64,000 nt of DNA from Burkholderia sp. FERM BP-3421 (GCF_028657905.1 NZ_CP117780.1:1-64000), one strand, 5' to 3'; shown: positions 16,896 through 26,069, counted from the first letter of the stretch. A program made the numbers and translations. The notes: generated from the sequence alone by a model not told the origin.

Positions 16896-17912
16896 TCACC
16901 CGTCGCGGAAAATCGCCGCGTAGGCGCTCAGCGCGGGCACCCCGCCCAGGTGGGCATACAGCACCTTCGCGCCCGCCTCGAATTCCCCGCGCCGCACCTT
17001 GTCGATCATCCCGTGCATCGATTTCCCTTCATACACGGGATCGGTCAGCACGCCTTCGAGTCGCGCGCACAGCCGGATCGCCTCCAGCGTGCCGTCGTTC
17101 GGCAAGCCGTATTCGGGGCCGGCATAGCGCGTATCGAGCACGACGTCCTGCGCGTCGATCCGGCGGCCGAGTTCCACGAGGTCAGCCGTATGCTGCGCGA
17201 TGCGCGTGATCTGCGCATGGGTTTTCTCCGGCGTCGCCGATGCGTCGATCCCGATCACGCGGTTCGCGCGCCCGTCGGCCGCGAAGCCGACGACCATCCC
17301 CGCCTGCGTGCTGCCCGTCACCGAGCAGACGACGACGTAGTCGAACCTGAAGCCGAGTTCGGCTTCCTGCCGGCGGACTTCCTCGGCGAAGCCGACGAAG
17401 CCCAGGCCGCCGAGCGGATGCTCGGAGCAGCCGGCCGGCACCGGATACGGCTTGCCGCCCGCCCGCCGCACGCTGTCCATCGCTTCTTCCCAGCTGCGGC
17501 GGATACCGATGTCGAAGCCGTCCGGCGCGAGCCGCACGTCGGCGCCCATCATGCGCGACAGCTGGATGTTGCCGACCCGGTCGTACACGGGATCGTCGTA
17601 GTTGACCCAGTGCTCCTGCACGAGCACGCATTTCATCCCGAGATGCGCGGCGACGGCCGCGACCTGCCGCGTCTGGTTCGACTGGACGCCGCCGATCGAG
17701 ACGAGCGTGTCCGCGCCCTGTGCGAGCGCGTCGGGGATCAGGTATTCGAGCTTGCGGGTCTTGTTGCCGCCGAACGCGAGGCCGCTGTTGCAGTCTTCGC
17801 GCTTCGCGTACAGCTCGACCTTGCCGCCGAGGTGCGCGCTCAGGCGCTTGAGCGGCTGGATCGGCGTCGGTCCGAACGTCAGCGGGTAACGGGGGAAGCG
17901 GTGCAGGTTCAT
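16896..17912 (-). CDS. acdS: 1-aminocyclopropane-1-carboxylate deaminase
   Basis: A 338-residue PLP enzyme that splits ACC, the plant ethylene precursor, into 2-oxobutanoate and ammonia. The PLP lysine is K51 in GGNKTRKLEYL. Y294, E295 and L322, used to tell true ACC deaminases from D-cysteine desulfhydrases, are all present (PVYEGKSMHG and AHLGG), so the specific name is well supported. Length is exactly that of the family. It is transcribed divergently from an Lrp/AsnC-type regulator, the usual acdR-acdS arrangement. Expected role: nitrogen supply and lowering ethylene in plant-associated life, giving a hint of a soil or rhizosphere lifestyle. Confidence 0.96.
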   Translation of the reverse strand: MNLHRFPRYPLTFGPTPIQPLKRLSAHLGGKVELYAKREDCNSGLAFGGNKTRKLEYLIPDALAQGADTLVSIGGVQSNQTRQVAAVAAHLGMKCVLVQEHWVNYDDPVYDRVGNIQLSRMMGADVRLAPDGFDIGIRRSWEEAMDSVRRAGGKPYPVPAGCSEHPLGGLGFVGFAEEVRRQEAELGFRFDYVVVCSVTGSTQAGMVVGFAADGRANRVIGIDASATPEKTHAQITRIAQHTADLVELGRRIDAQDVVLDTRYAGPEYGLPNDGTLEAIRLCARLEGVLTDPVYEGKSMHGMIDKVRRGEFEAGAKVLYAHLGGVPALSAYAAIFRDG

Positions 17913-18110
17913 CGAATCGGTCTCCGGAAAGGCGGGCTGAGCACGGAAAGCGGTGGGTTCGGAAGGCGCTGGCGCGCCGTCTCCCGATGCAAAAATGATA
18001 GGCGTGCGAGCGCGAAATGAGCTTGCGAAATGAATATCGTCGGCCTACGTTGATGAACGTCGATATGACCAATGACGCAATATGCATTCACCTCACGGGA
18101 GGAAAACCTA
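17913..18110. promoter_or_regulatory. acdS-acdR divergent promoter region
   Basis: This 198-bp gap separates the divergent acdS and acdR starts and must hold both promoters. In the known systems AcdR binds here and activates acdS in response to ACC. A clear GGGAGGAAAA ribosome-binding site precedes acdR at 18097-18106. I could not define an unambiguous Lrp box by eye. Confidence 0.6.
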
Positions 18111-18611
18111 ATGAAATTAGGCAGAAGGACGAGGGCGGCGCCCGGAGCCGTACCTGGGCTCGATCGCATCGATCGCGCGATCCTCAAGCAGCTCCAGGCG
18201 GACGCGTCGATCTCGAACGTGAGCCTGGCCGCCAAGGTGAAGCTGAGCGCGCCGGCGTGCCTGCGGCGCGTCGAGCGGCTCAAGGAGATGGGCATGATCC
18301 GCGGGATCGTCGCGCTGCTCGACCCGAAGCCGCTCGGCGCCGGCATGCTCGTCGTGATCGGCTTCGTGCTCGATCGCTCGACGCCGGAAGCGTTCGCCGC
18401 ATTCGAGAAGGCCGCGCAGAAAGTGTCGGGATGCGTCGAATGCCACGTCGTGACCGGCGAGTTCGACTATTTCATGCTGGTGCGCACGCGCGACAACGCG
18501 AGCTTCAACCGGCTGCACGCGGAGCAGCTCCTCTACCTGCCCGGCGTGCGGCAGGTGCGGTCGTTCATGGTGCTCAAGGAGATCCTGTCGACGCATGCGC
18601 TGCCGGTATAG
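18111..18611 (+). CDS. acdR: Lrp/AsnC-family regulator of acdS
   Basis: A 166-residue feast/famine-type regulator. An N-terminal helix-turn-helix (about residues 20-70, DRIDRAILKQLQADASISN through LSAPACLRRVERLKEMG) is followed by the ligand-binding RAM domain (about 80-160) with the typical VTGEFDYFMLVR strand. ATG at 18111 was chosen because of the strong ribosome-binding site just upstream; an ATG at 18072 gives a 13-residue extension not typical of the family. Divergence from acdS makes it the local activator AcdR, sensing ACC or leucine. Confidence 0.9.
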   Translation: MKLGRRTRAAPGAVPGLDRIDRAILKQLQADASISNVSLAAKVKLSAPACLRRVERLKEMGMIRGIVALLDPKPLGAGMLVVIGFVLDRSTPEAFAAFEKAAQKVSGCVECHVVTGEFDYFMLVRTRDNASFNRLHAEQLLYLPGVRQVRSFMVLKEILSTHALPV

Positions 18612-18898
18612 CGCAAGACGGCATCGTTGCAACGTCCGCGTGTGTGCATGGAAGCATGCGCATCGCGACGATTTTCGCTTGATCAGCGCGGCTGCGGGAT
18701 CGATGGTCGTCAAGGCGATGCGGTGCGGTAGGGGGCAATGAGGCAAAGTGCATCGGTCGCGCAGCGGCGCGGCGTCCCTACGCCGACTGCGGCGGAGCCG
18801 GGGCCTCAAGCGGCCAGCGGTCATCGCTGGTCGTTGAGGCCGTGCCGTGTGGACGGAAATCGCCCGATGCCGGGGCGACGTTTCAGGCCGATGCAGCG

Positions 18899-19189
18899 TC
18901 AATGGCCCTTGTACAGCTCAAGCAATTGATTCTGCATCCGCATCATTTCATGGTTGTAGTCCATTTCCATTTTGGCCATCGCGTCTTCGTGGTCCATTTT
19001 CATCTGCATCATTTTTTGCTGGATCGTGATTGCCTGGGCCCGCTGATCAGGCGTCAGCTTTTCCATCATCATGCCCCAGTCGGGCCCGTACATGCCTCCG
19101 CGCCCGATTCCTCCGTCCGCGTGGGCCACGCCCGTCACCATGCACAACGCCACCATGCCGGCCGACACCAAACCTTTGACTGTGTTCAT
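18899..19189 (-). CDS. Small secreted Met/His-rich protein
   Basis: A 96-residue protein with a Sec signal peptide (cleavage near GVAHA-DGG, residue 24). The mature part is exceptionally Met-rich, with repeated MxxM and MxM spacing (KMMQMKMDHEDAMAKMEMD, HEMMRMQNQ) on a long helix, plus several His. Such arrangements bind Cu(I) or other soft metals in the periplasm; the LTPDQRAQ segment recalls the Spy/CpxP-type LTxxQ helix. It follows the doxX gene by 57 bp on the same strand as a bufferin operon, so copper binding is the natural inference. I do not know this gene as a standard bufferin partner. Confidence 0.75.
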   Translation of the reverse strand: MNTVKGLVSAGMVALCMVTGVAHADGGIGRGGMYGPDWGMMMEKLTPDQRAQAITIQQKMMQMKMDHEDAMAKMEMDYNHEMMRMQNQLLELYKGH

Positions 19190-19246
19190 ATTGCCTCCGA
19201 TTGTTGGAACTGCGACCTACTCACCACACCATCACGCCCGCTCACG

Positions 19247-19756
19247 TCAGCGTCGCGACTCAGGGGTTGCGCGCGCCAGCACGTGATCGATCGAGATCGC
19301 GCCCGGTCCCCATGCCACGATGGCCAGCGCCATCGCTGCCCAGGTAATGTGAATCGGCCAGCCGTCCGGAATGGTCAGCTCGATGACGCATGTCATCAGA
19401 AACAGGCCCGCGGCTGCAAACCGGGTACCGAAGCCGAGCATCAACAGAACGGGAAAGCCGACCTCGCCGCAGGCCGACAGGAAGGCCACGACGGCCGGCG
19501 CCGGAAACGGATAGGGGCCGCCTGGAAGATGCAGCTGAAATTCATCGGTGAAGAGGGCGATCGCCGTGTCGTTCAATTGAAGAAAGCCATGCCACTTGAG
19601 GATGCCGGACTTCCAGAACGGCACGGACAAGGCAAGGCGCAGTACAAGCTGTGTCAGCCACGGCCGCGCAAGCTGCCCGATCCAATCGCTGGATTTTCCG
19701 ATCGTCACGGCAAGACGAACGGCCAAGGCGGGCTTCGTTTCCGGTTGGTTGGACAT
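19247..19756 (-). CDS. DoxX-family membrane protein
   Basis: A 169-residue protein with about four transmembrane helices (first near 35-55, then 80-105, 108-125 and 130-150) and the DoxX-type GEVGFPVLLMLGFGTRFAA segment. DoxX proteins are inner-membrane quinone-linked or accessory proteins that often end bufferin operons. ATG at 19756 (MSNQPE) was chosen; the open frame beyond it overlaps bufC and is not supported. The gap to bufC is only 5 bp, so the genes are co-transcribed. Confidence 0.85.
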   Translation of the reverse strand: MSNQPETKPALAVRLAVTIGKSSDWIGQLARPWLTQLVLRLALSVPFWKSGILKWHGFLQLNDTAIALFTDEFQLHLPGGPYPFPAPAVVAFLSACGEVGFPVLLMLGFGTRFAAAGLFLMTCVIELTIPDGWPIHITWAAMALAIVAWGPGAISIDHVLARATPESRR

Positions 19757-19761
19757 CACGC

Positions 19762-20553
19762 TCAGTCTCCAGGTTGAATGGCGGTAAATACGCCGGATGA
19801 AATCATGTCCGTCAGGTTGGCCGCGAGATCGAAACAGGGCGTTTCGTCGAGCGCCGCGGCCACGGCGGCGCCCAGCGATTCGCCTGCGATCAGGGCGCTC
19901 AGAAAAGCGGCGCCGCCGGCCGGCAGGCGGAACACCGAGACGTCCTGGTCCGGTCGGGTGACGAGCGCGTCTTCCCGGTCGCTCGAACACAGCGGCTCGA
20001 CCGGCCCGCTCCGGCGGTTCATCGTGAAGATGGCGACGGCCGGGTAGGCGGACCGAATGATGCGGGTCGCGGGGTGCGCGACGAAGCAGACGTCAGCCAG
20101 GCGTTCGGGCGCGATGGCTTCGAATGCCCGAGGCGGCACAACCGGTCGATCGGCCGCGTGATATGCGTCGAGCCACGCCCGTTCGATGCGCGCGACATCC
20201 GCGAGCCAGGGCATGTCCTGCGCGTATTCGTAGGCGTCGATGAAATCCGGAAAGCCGCGCCCATACTCGAACAGCAACGGCGAACTCGGCGGTGTCGCGC
20301 GAGCGTAGAAGCGGGCCAGCGCCCGGAAGAACGTGTCGCCCGTGATGCGCTGAACCGCCGGATATACTGCGGCAAGCGTGTCGATGAGGCTCACGATGAC
20401 GTTGTTGCGGTAGACGTTGTAGCGTTTGACGACGTTCTTCCCCGCTGCGGCGCGCAGCTCCGCCGGCGCCTCGGCGGCAGGGTCGATCAGGCCGCGTGCG
20501 AAAGCCGCCGCAAATCCCGTCGCGTTCGCGGATGCCCGGTTGTCACGTCTCAT
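19762..20553 (-). CDS. bufC: Bufferin maturation partner BufC (DUF2063)
   Basis: A 263-residue protein of the DUF2063 family: an N-terminal helical domain (about 10-110) with the conserved VVKRYNVYRNNVIVSL segment and a C-terminal alpha/beta domain. BufC works with the iron enzyme BufB to modify cysteines of the precursor BufA, acting as a substrate-binding partner. Its start (MRRDN, 20553) overlaps the end of bufB by 11 bp, indicating translational coupling. The longer open frame upstream to 20739 lies inside bufB and is a shadow. Confidence 0.88.
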   Translation of the reverse strand: MRRDNRASANATGFAAAFARGLIDPAAEAPAELRAAAGKNVVKRYNVYRNNVIVSLIDTLAAVYPAVQRITGDTFFRALARFYARATPPSSPLLFEYGRGFPDFIDAYEYAQDMPWLADVARIERAWLDAYHAADRPVVPPRAFEAIAPERLADVCFVAHPATRIIRSAYPAVAIFTMNRRSGPVEPLCSSDREDALVTRPDQDVSVFRLPAGGAAFLSALIAGESLGAAVAAALDETPCFDLAANLTDMISSGVFTAIQPGD

Positions 20554-21466
20554 CGTGTTCACCTGCAGTCGTCGGGATGGGATGCTTGTGCATGAGCTGG
20601 CGTGCCGCGAGCGCCTGCGATTGCAATACCGGCCATGCGGGAACCTTGCTGTCCCACTCGACCAGGGTCGGGACCGGGCCCGTCCGAGCGATGACGTTTT
20701 CATAGAGCGACCACACCGGGCTCGCCACCGCGCAGTCATGGCTATCGATCAGCAACGGTTCGCCTTCATCGTCGGTTTGCTCGGTATGACCCGCCAGATG
20801 AATTTCGCCGACGCGCCCAAGCGGGAACGCATCCAGATAGGCCGCGGCGGAATAGCCGTGGTTCGTCGCGGAAACGAATACGTTGTTGACGTCCAGCAGC
20901 AATCCGCAGCCGGTGCGTCGCGCCACCGATGCGATGAATTCCGTCTCGCTCATCGTCGACGACGAAAACGCGACATAGGTGGCCGGGTTCTCGAGCAGGA
21001 TCGGACGTCGAATCGCTTCCTGGACCTCGTCGATATGCCGGCATACTCTCGCGAGCGTCTCCGCTGTATACGGCAGCGGGAGCAGGTCGTTGAAGAACGT
21101 GCCGGCATGCGTCGACCAGGCCAGATGCTCGGAGACGAGCGCCGGCTCGCAGCGCGCAATCAGGTCGCGAAAACGCGCCAGGTGCGGTTGGTCCAGCGGC
21201 TCGCTTCCGCCTATCGACATGCCCACGCCGTGAATCGAAAGCGGGTAGGCGTCGCGGATGCGGGCCAGGGCGCGATGCGGGGGACCGCCGGCGCCCATGT
21301 AATTCTCGGCGTGCACTTCGAAGAAACTGTCGTTGGTACGGTCAGCCAGGATGGCCGCGAGATGCTCGTGCTTGAAACTGGTGCCGATCCATCCCGCGGC
21401 GTCCGTTGCCGGGCGACGGGGAAGCGTGTCAGGGCGCATTGCCGCAAAGTGGATGAATTCGCTCAT
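20543..21466 (-). CDS. bufB: MNIO-family iron enzyme BufB (DUF692)
   Basis: A 307-residue TIM-barrel protein of the multinuclear non-heme iron oxidative family (DUF692). Typical segments are visible: GWIGTSFKHEHL, FFEVHAENYMG, SIHGVGMSIGG, VSEHLAW, LLENPATY, LLLDVNNVFVSA and GEIHLAGH, with the His/Glu/Asp/Asn that bind the iron cluster. In bufferin systems this enzyme turns core cysteines of BufA into thiooxazole groups that chelate copper. It lies 30 bp downstream of bufA and overlaps bufC. Confidence 0.93.
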   Translation of the reverse strand: MSEFIHFAAMRPDTLPRRPATDAAGWIGTSFKHEHLAAILADRTNDSFFEVHAENYMGAGGPPHRALARIRDAYPLSIHGVGMSIGGSEPLDQPHLARFRDLIARCEPALVSEHLAWSTHAGTFFNDLLPLPYTAETLARVCRHIDEVQEAIRRPILLENPATYVAFSSSTMSETEFIASVARRTGCGLLLDVNNVFVSATNHGYSAAAYLDAFPLGRVGEIHLAGHTEQTDDEGEPLLIDSHDCAVASPVWSLYENVIARTGPVPTLVEWDSKVPAWPVLQSQALAARQLMHKHPIPTTAGEHDET

Positions 21467-21496
21467 CGCCGTCCCCGTATGCCGCGCAGGCGGTGA

Positions 21497-21811
21497 TCAG
21501 GACTTGATCGGCGTGAGCGAGCCGTGGGCGCCGCCCGGCACGGTGATGCTCGCGCACGTCCCGCCCTGGACGAACTTCCACGAGTTGCCCTGGAAATCCA
21601 TCGTCGACGTGCCCTGGCACGTGGTGCCCGGACCTGCCGCGCAATCGTTCTGTCCTTTCAGGGCAACGCCGAAGCATTTCTCCTTGTGAGCGGCGGTGGC
21701 CGCCTTGACTTCCGCCTGGGTCAAGGGTGCAGCCTGCGCCGTCGCCGCAAGCAGGGTGGCCACTGCGCTGGCCAGCAGGGCGGAACTCACCACGGTTTTA
21801 TTTGCAGACAT
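21497..21811 (-). CDS. bufA: Bufferin precursor BufA (DUF2282-like)
   Basis: A 104-residue secreted peptide precursor: signal peptide to about residue 27 (ATAQA-APL), then a mature part with four cysteines in the bufferin pattern (EKCFGVALKGQNDC, TTCQGTS, GGTCAS). These cysteines are the substrate of BufB/BufC, and the modified peptide is exported to the periplasm where it binds copper. A good GGAG site precedes ATG 21811. It is the first gene of the operon bufA-bufB-bufC-doxX-Met-rich peptide; regulation by copper is expected for this class. Confidence 0.9.
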   Translation of the reverse strand: MSANKTVVSSALLASAVATLLAATAQAAPLTQAEVKAATAAHKEKCFGVALKGQNDCAAGPGTTCQGTSTMDFQGNSWKFVQGGTCASITVPGGAHGSLTPIKS

Positions 21812-22249
21812 TGAATTTCTCCATGAAGTTGATGAGGCATGCCGGGAAATTGCGGCTGCCGAAATGAATCAGGACTTGGTTCGAAGTAACGCTTCCTTGT
21901 TGTATGCCGTTTCATCGAACCCACTCCGGTGCGGCCTACTACGGAAAACACTCGAATGACGAATTCGCCATACCGCGCCTGCCGCGAAGGCTTGTCCGTG
22001 CCGACGACGGATCAGCATCATCGGACCGTGCGCACGACGCATCATTCACGCTTGAATATGGCGGAATAAAGTGAAACAAAAGCCCGTTGTATTTCTTGTC
22101 GACCGCCTGGCAGATCGAGCGCGCTGTAAGTCCTGTCGACTCGATCCGTTCAGAACGTATGGAAATACTAGCGGATGGGTGGTGTCGGATTCCTCACGAA
22201 AAATTAAATTTATCGTGATATCTGACGTGAGCGTGTGTGCGCCGCGGCA
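21812..22249. other. Upstream region of bufA, no gene seen
   Basis: About 440 bp without a supported gene. It must contain the promoter of the bufferin operon. No clear repeat or structure was found. Confidence 0.5.
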
Positions 22250-22639
22250 TCACTGATTTTTCATAGGTATCCGCATGAAAGAACAGTAATCCGTAATTTT
22301 TCTGATCTGTGCGGGGGCATCGCGCGCGGCTGCGCGTTTCGTCACGAAGCGACGCAGCCCCATTCCCGGTGCGATTCGGCAGGCTTGGCGCGATCGCGGC
22401 CACCTGAGGGTGCCTCGGGCCCGGAAAACGATGCGCGTGCCGCTGCAGGCGCCGGGCGTATAGCGAAACGTCACCGAGTGGGTCGCGCCATCGTAGCGCG
22501 GCGTTGCGCCGGACTGCTTCACGAGCGCATCGGTATCGGCCCAGAAGAGAGGCGTGTCGGAATAGTCGGCGCGCCAATCGTAGCCGTATGACGGCAGGCC
22601 GCTCAGGATCGCCGTGTGCGTATTGGGTTCATTCACCAC
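22250..22639 (-). pseudogene. GH18-like glycosidase fragment
   Basis: The first roughly 55 codons match a late segment of family 18 glycoside hydrolases of the YaaH/SleL kind (GLPSYGYDWRADYSD followed by ATPRYDGATHSVTFRYT). After that the frame loses the expected strand and Trp-containing barrel end, while fragments of it seem to continue in another frame. There is no N-terminal catalytic DxxDxDxE region nearby. I read it as a truncated, frameshifted relic rather than a working gene. Confidence 0.55.
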
Positions 22640-22900
22640 GCTGGTCAGCCTCGGCGTGCTGCGGCCGTTCCTGCCGTTGTATGGGCGACGGCTCGGCGTC
22701 GCGTCGCCATCCGCCGTGATTCAGTGGCCGGGCGCGACCTTCTTCGGTACGGCGATCATCGCGCCGCTCTTGGGGAAACTGGCGGCGTTGCGCGGGTCCA
22801 TGGGCATGACGATCGCCGGATTGCCGCCCGCGATCGCCATCGCGGTGAGCGCGGCTGGTTGCGCAGCCGGGATGGGTTTGCGCAAGCGGATGGAGGCGCG
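22617..22900 (+). pseudogene. MFS transporter remnant
   Basis: In the plus frame before the next gene a short stretch resembles the first helices of a major-facilitator transporter (VSLGVLRPFLPLYGRRLGV, then FFGTAIIAPLLGKLA), followed almost at once by what looks like a final helix (IAIAVSAAGCAAGMGL). Most of the roughly 400 expected residues are missing. It overlaps the start of the GH18-like relic on the other strand. Low-confidence call of a heavily deleted gene. Confidence 0.35.
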
Positions 22901-22991
22901 TTGCGCGGGATCGCGAAACGGGCGTGGAATCGGGTGCCCGCCGCGCCTATCCCTGCGCTATGATGCGACACCCATTCCTTCCAAGGCGGCC

Positions 22992-24266
22992 ATGAAACGT
23001 CTCTTTCCGTTAGCCATTCTGTCGTGCGCGGGATTGATCTGCACCGCGTCGTTCGCTTCCACCCAAGGCAAACAGCCCGTTCCCGCGTACGTGGAGCCGA
23101 TCGCCGCCGCGGCGCCCGGCATGCTGGTGCAAAGCCTGGACGGGCCGGTCACGAACGCGGAAATCCAGTCGTTCGTCGATTTTGCACAAACGTTGCAGCC
23201 GCAACCGACCAATGTCGGCAATGCATGGGCGCAAGGGCCCAGCGGCGAAAACCTCAAGGCCATGTCGCTGGTCTACGACATTGCGCCGCGCAAGGAAATT
23301 CTGGACAAGATGGTGTCGTTCTGCGACACGCTGCTGTCGCAGCGCAACGACATCCTGCCGGCGCCCGCGGGGCAGCGCGTCATCTGGACGGGCCGCATCG
23401 ATCCGGTGTGGCCGAACGATCCGGACGGTCATCCGATCGAGACGGGCGGCGAGCAGGGCGACCCGGTGGGGCACCTGGGCAGCTGCGCCGCGCAGATCCT
23501 GAAGACGCCGGCGCTGTACGGCCAGGCCGTCGCGGGCGGCGACCCGTTCCATTTCGGCGCGACGTACCTGGAGCGCGCCCGGCGCTATGTCGCCGAGGCG
23601 GACAAGACGGTCGATGCGCACATCCTGTCATCGCTGCTGACGCTCGACAGCGCCAAGCACATGTCGTTCGCCAAGGTCTCCCCCTACAAGTCCGGCCAGC
23701 CGGTGCCGTGGAACCAGCAGATGATGTTCGCCTATGGTTTCCTCAAGCTGGCGCAGGCGCACGATCTGCTGAAGGACGACCCGAAGCGGGTCCAGCGTTA
23801 CGACCAGATCGTCAAGGCCAACCTCGAATGGTTCATCGGCGACGGCCTGACGCGCTACGCGGACAAGCAGGGGCGCACCGCCTTCGACTGGGGCTACGCG
23901 ATGCCGGCCGTGTCCCGTGAAGACGGCAATCACGGCAGCCTCGATGTCGCCGGGTTCTATCGGCTGTCCCAGAGCGGCCGCTATGGCGTCGACATCACCT
24001 GGATGGCGCCCATGGTCAATACGGTCATGGATGTCCTGCGGCTCGGCGATCGCAGCTTCGCGGGCCGGTTGAACGGCACGAGCGGCGACGGCAACAGCAA
24101 GGGCACGAACTATCTGCGCAGCGGCTATCTGTTTCTCGCGCTGCTGCAGCCCGATGTCTACGCCAGGATGATGGGCGACGGCGGCATCCGGGTCGGCGGC
24201 ATCAGCAACATCGGCGCCTACTCGCGCTTTCTGTGGGTGAAGGATCAGCGGGCCCGCGGCAAGTGA
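22992..24266 (+). CDS. Secreted protein of unknown function, alpha/alpha-toroid-like
   Basis: A 424-residue protein with a Sec signal peptide (cleavage near SFA-STQ, residue 22). The mature chain is helix-rich with spaced aromatic/His positions (MSFAKVSPYKSG, MMFAYGFLKLAQAHDLL, FDWGYAMPAVSRED, HGSLDVAGFYRL, NYLRSGYLFLALL), reminiscent of (alpha/alpha)-barrel polysaccharide lyases or hydrolases. I could not name the family. Catalytic residues are not identifiable with confidence, though the Asp/His/Tyr set around 310-335 is suggestive. The longer open frame upstream is a relic of another gene; the signal peptide fixes the start at 22992. A degraded partial copy of this gene lies near 38.6 kb. 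Confidence 0.75.
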   Translation: MKRLFPLAILSCAGLICTASFASTQGKQPVPAYVEPIAAAAPGMLVQSLDGPVTNAEIQSFVDFAQTLQPQPTNVGNAWAQGPSGENLKAMSLVYDIAPRKEILDKMVSFCDTLLSQRNDILPAPAGQRVIWTGRIDPVWPNDPDGHPIETGGEQGDPVGHLGSCAAQILKTPALYGQAVAGGDPFHFGATYLERARRYVAEADKTVDAHILSSLLTLDSAKHMSFAKVSPYKSGQPVPWNQQMMFAYGFLKLAQAHDLLKDDPKRVQRYDQIVKANLEWFIGDGLTRYADKQGRTAFDWGYAMPAVSREDGNHGSLDVAGFYRLSQSGRYGVDITWMAPMVNTVMDVLRLGDRSFAGRLNGTSGDGNSKGTNYLRSGYLFLALLQPDVYARMMGDGGIRVGGISNIGAYSRFLWVKDQRARGK

Positions 24267-24462
24267 GGGCAAGCGGCGCGTGAGTCGTTCACCGGCGCGC
24301 GCCCGATCCCGGGCGTCGAGGCGGCGCCCGGCCGCCGCCTCGACGGCCTTCCGCCGATCCGCTTCACGCATCGTCGCCGGTTCGTTCCGGTTGTACACGC
24401 CGGACGCGGCTGCTTCATCCGGCGGGAACGCGATAGCCTAACCCGGGACCTGAGGGAGGGAT

Positions 24463-24801
24463 GTGAGGAAGGGGATGATTCTCGCGCTTAATGCCACGGC
24501 AACATCGATCGTCGTTGGCTTTTTTCTGTCGGTTTGCTATCGGATGGCTTTTCCGCTGGGGCGGTACGACTGGCAAATCTCGATTGCCGAATTATGTTTG
24601 ATGCTGCCGATGGCGATCGGTGCATTTTGGCTGTTGGCGCGAGCGTTAAGAAAAGATCGGTCAGGAACGCGCTTCTATAAGTTCATCTGCTGGATAGCCG
24701 ACGGCGGGCCCACTCGCCGCCTGACCGCATCCGCGATCGGTGCAATCCTGTTGGTTCAGTGCTTGAAATTGGCGGCTTCGATCATGAGGTCGGTGTTTTA
24801 A
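24463..24801 (+). CDS. Small inner-membrane protein, unknown
   Basis: A 112-residue protein with three likely transmembrane helices (about 7-29, 42-61 and 88-105) and a basic loop between the second and third (RALRKDRSGTRFYK). The GTG start at 24463 is preceded by GAGGGAGGG at good spacing; ATG at 24475 is the alternative. Family not recognised. It stands alone. Confidence 0.55.
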   Translation: MRKGMILALNATATSIVVGFFLSVCYRMAFPLGRYDWQISIAELCLMLPMAIGAFWLLARALRKDRSGTRFYKFICWIADGGPTRRLTASAIGAILLVQCLKLAASIMRSVF

Positions 24802-25180
24802 TCGGGATTCCATATGAATGGGGGCGTTGGCTTACGCATTGCCGGCCCCTCGTTCGCCGCGCGATCGGCCAGCCACGCGGCCATGACGGGCAGGCGTCGC
24901 GCGCGGTAAGGGACGTGCACCGCCTATCGCGCAGACGTGCCGGCGATCGCCGAGTCGTTGCCGCTGCAGCCGGACAGGAATGTCCGGGGGCGCATGGCGT
25001 CGGTGGTCAAGCCGTCCGTGAACACGCCGAAGCAAGGGCGGCGCAGAGGTTCGTGCCGCCGTGGTGACAATCTCGCATGGGAGAGGGCGCCTGGCCGGCA
25101 GCGTGTCGATGCCGATCGAGCACGCACAGGTCTGGGTATCGACGTGCATGACGACCCTGGGCGGACTTCAACTCATCAAC
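24802..25180. other. Intergenic, no gene supported
   Basis: About 380 bp. A minus-strand segment near 24945-25060 reads FTDGLTTDAMRPRTFLSGCSGNDS and may be a decayed end of some gene, but nothing recognisable. Confidence 0.4.
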
Positions 25181-26035
25181 TCATGGCGTCCTGGCCTGGG
25201 AACAGGTCGCGCGCGCACTCCGGAGCCCTTCCGCATACGCCGCGTCGAACGCCTGGGCCGTCATTTGCGCGCCGAACCGGGCCTGCAGCCGCTCGCGGGA
25301 CCATTTGCCGTTTCCCGCCGCGGCCGCCAGCAGGTTGAATGCAATCGCCTGCGCGGGGTCCTGGGCGTTGAACTTGCCGGAGGGGTAGTTCGTGGCGAGC
25401 AGGCCGGCGGCCAGCGGGTCGCATTGGCTGGCGGCCTCCTTCAGATGGCTCAGCGCGTCGTCTTTCCAGCGTTTGACGTCCGGATCGTCCGGGTTCGCGC
25501 CGGCCGATGGAACCGTGCCGGTGCCATCCGGGCCTTCCAGGTAGAAATCGATCTGCGCGTCCGCCCGTCCCGTGCGTGCGGCCAGCGCGAGAAACCGCAG
25601 GCGCTCCTGTACCTCGGCCGGCGTGACGCCGGCGCATGGATGCGTCGTATCGGCGGGCGCGGATGACGCGCTGCCGGCGTCGCGCTGCGTCGGATTCGCG
25701 GCGCAAAGCGATTCCGCCAAGTAGACCCGATAGGCCGCATCGGGGTTGCCCAGGCGCGCCGCGCCCTCGTATTGCGCGACGTACTGCGCCACCGTCTTGC
25801 CGCCCAGGTCGATGATCCTGCCGCTGCTGCCGATCAAGGCCGGTGCATCGACGACATTCCCGCCCGCGCCCGGCGAAGCCGATGACGAGAAGGTCGACGC
25901 GCCGCGTTCCTCGACCTGCGCATCCCGGGCGCGCGCGCCCGGACCCGGGGCGGGGTCCGGGCTGCGCGCGGCGTGATAGACGCCGGCCAGCACGCATCCC
26001 GCGACGCCGAGGGCGAGCCAGTATGCGGGCTTCAT
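25181..26035 (-). CDS. Membrane-anchored Sel1/TPR-like protein
   Basis: A 284-residue protein with an N-terminal hydrophobic segment (about 5-22, uncleaved anchor or signal) followed by a Gly/Pro/Ala linker and a helical region from about 80 on. The helices carry Sel1-like spacing (AARLGNPDAAYRVYLA, LALAARTGRADAQIDFYLEG, AASQCDPLAAGLLATN, AFNLLAAAAGNG). Four cysteines in the mature part suggest an oxidising periplasm. Function unknown; such repeats usually mediate protein contacts. It lies 34 bp after the DUF3465-like gene on the same strand and is probably co-transcribed. Confidence 0.75.
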   Translation of the reverse strand: MKPAYWLALGVAGCVLAGVYHAARSPDPAPGPGARARDAQVEERGASTFSSSASPGAGGNVVDAPALIGSSGRIIDLGGKTVAQYVAQYEGAARLGNPDAAYRVYLAESLCAANPTQRDAGSASSAPADTTHPCAGVTPAEVQERLRFLALAARTGRADAQIDFYLEGPDGTGTVPSAGANPDDPDVKRWKDDALSHLKEAASQCDPLAAGLLATNYPSGKFNAQDPAQAIAFNLLAAAAGNGKWSRERLQARFGAQMTAQAFDAAYAEGLRSARATCSQARTP

Positions 26036-26069
26036 GCTCGCGAGGGTGTCCGGGCGCGGATCGAGGGGC

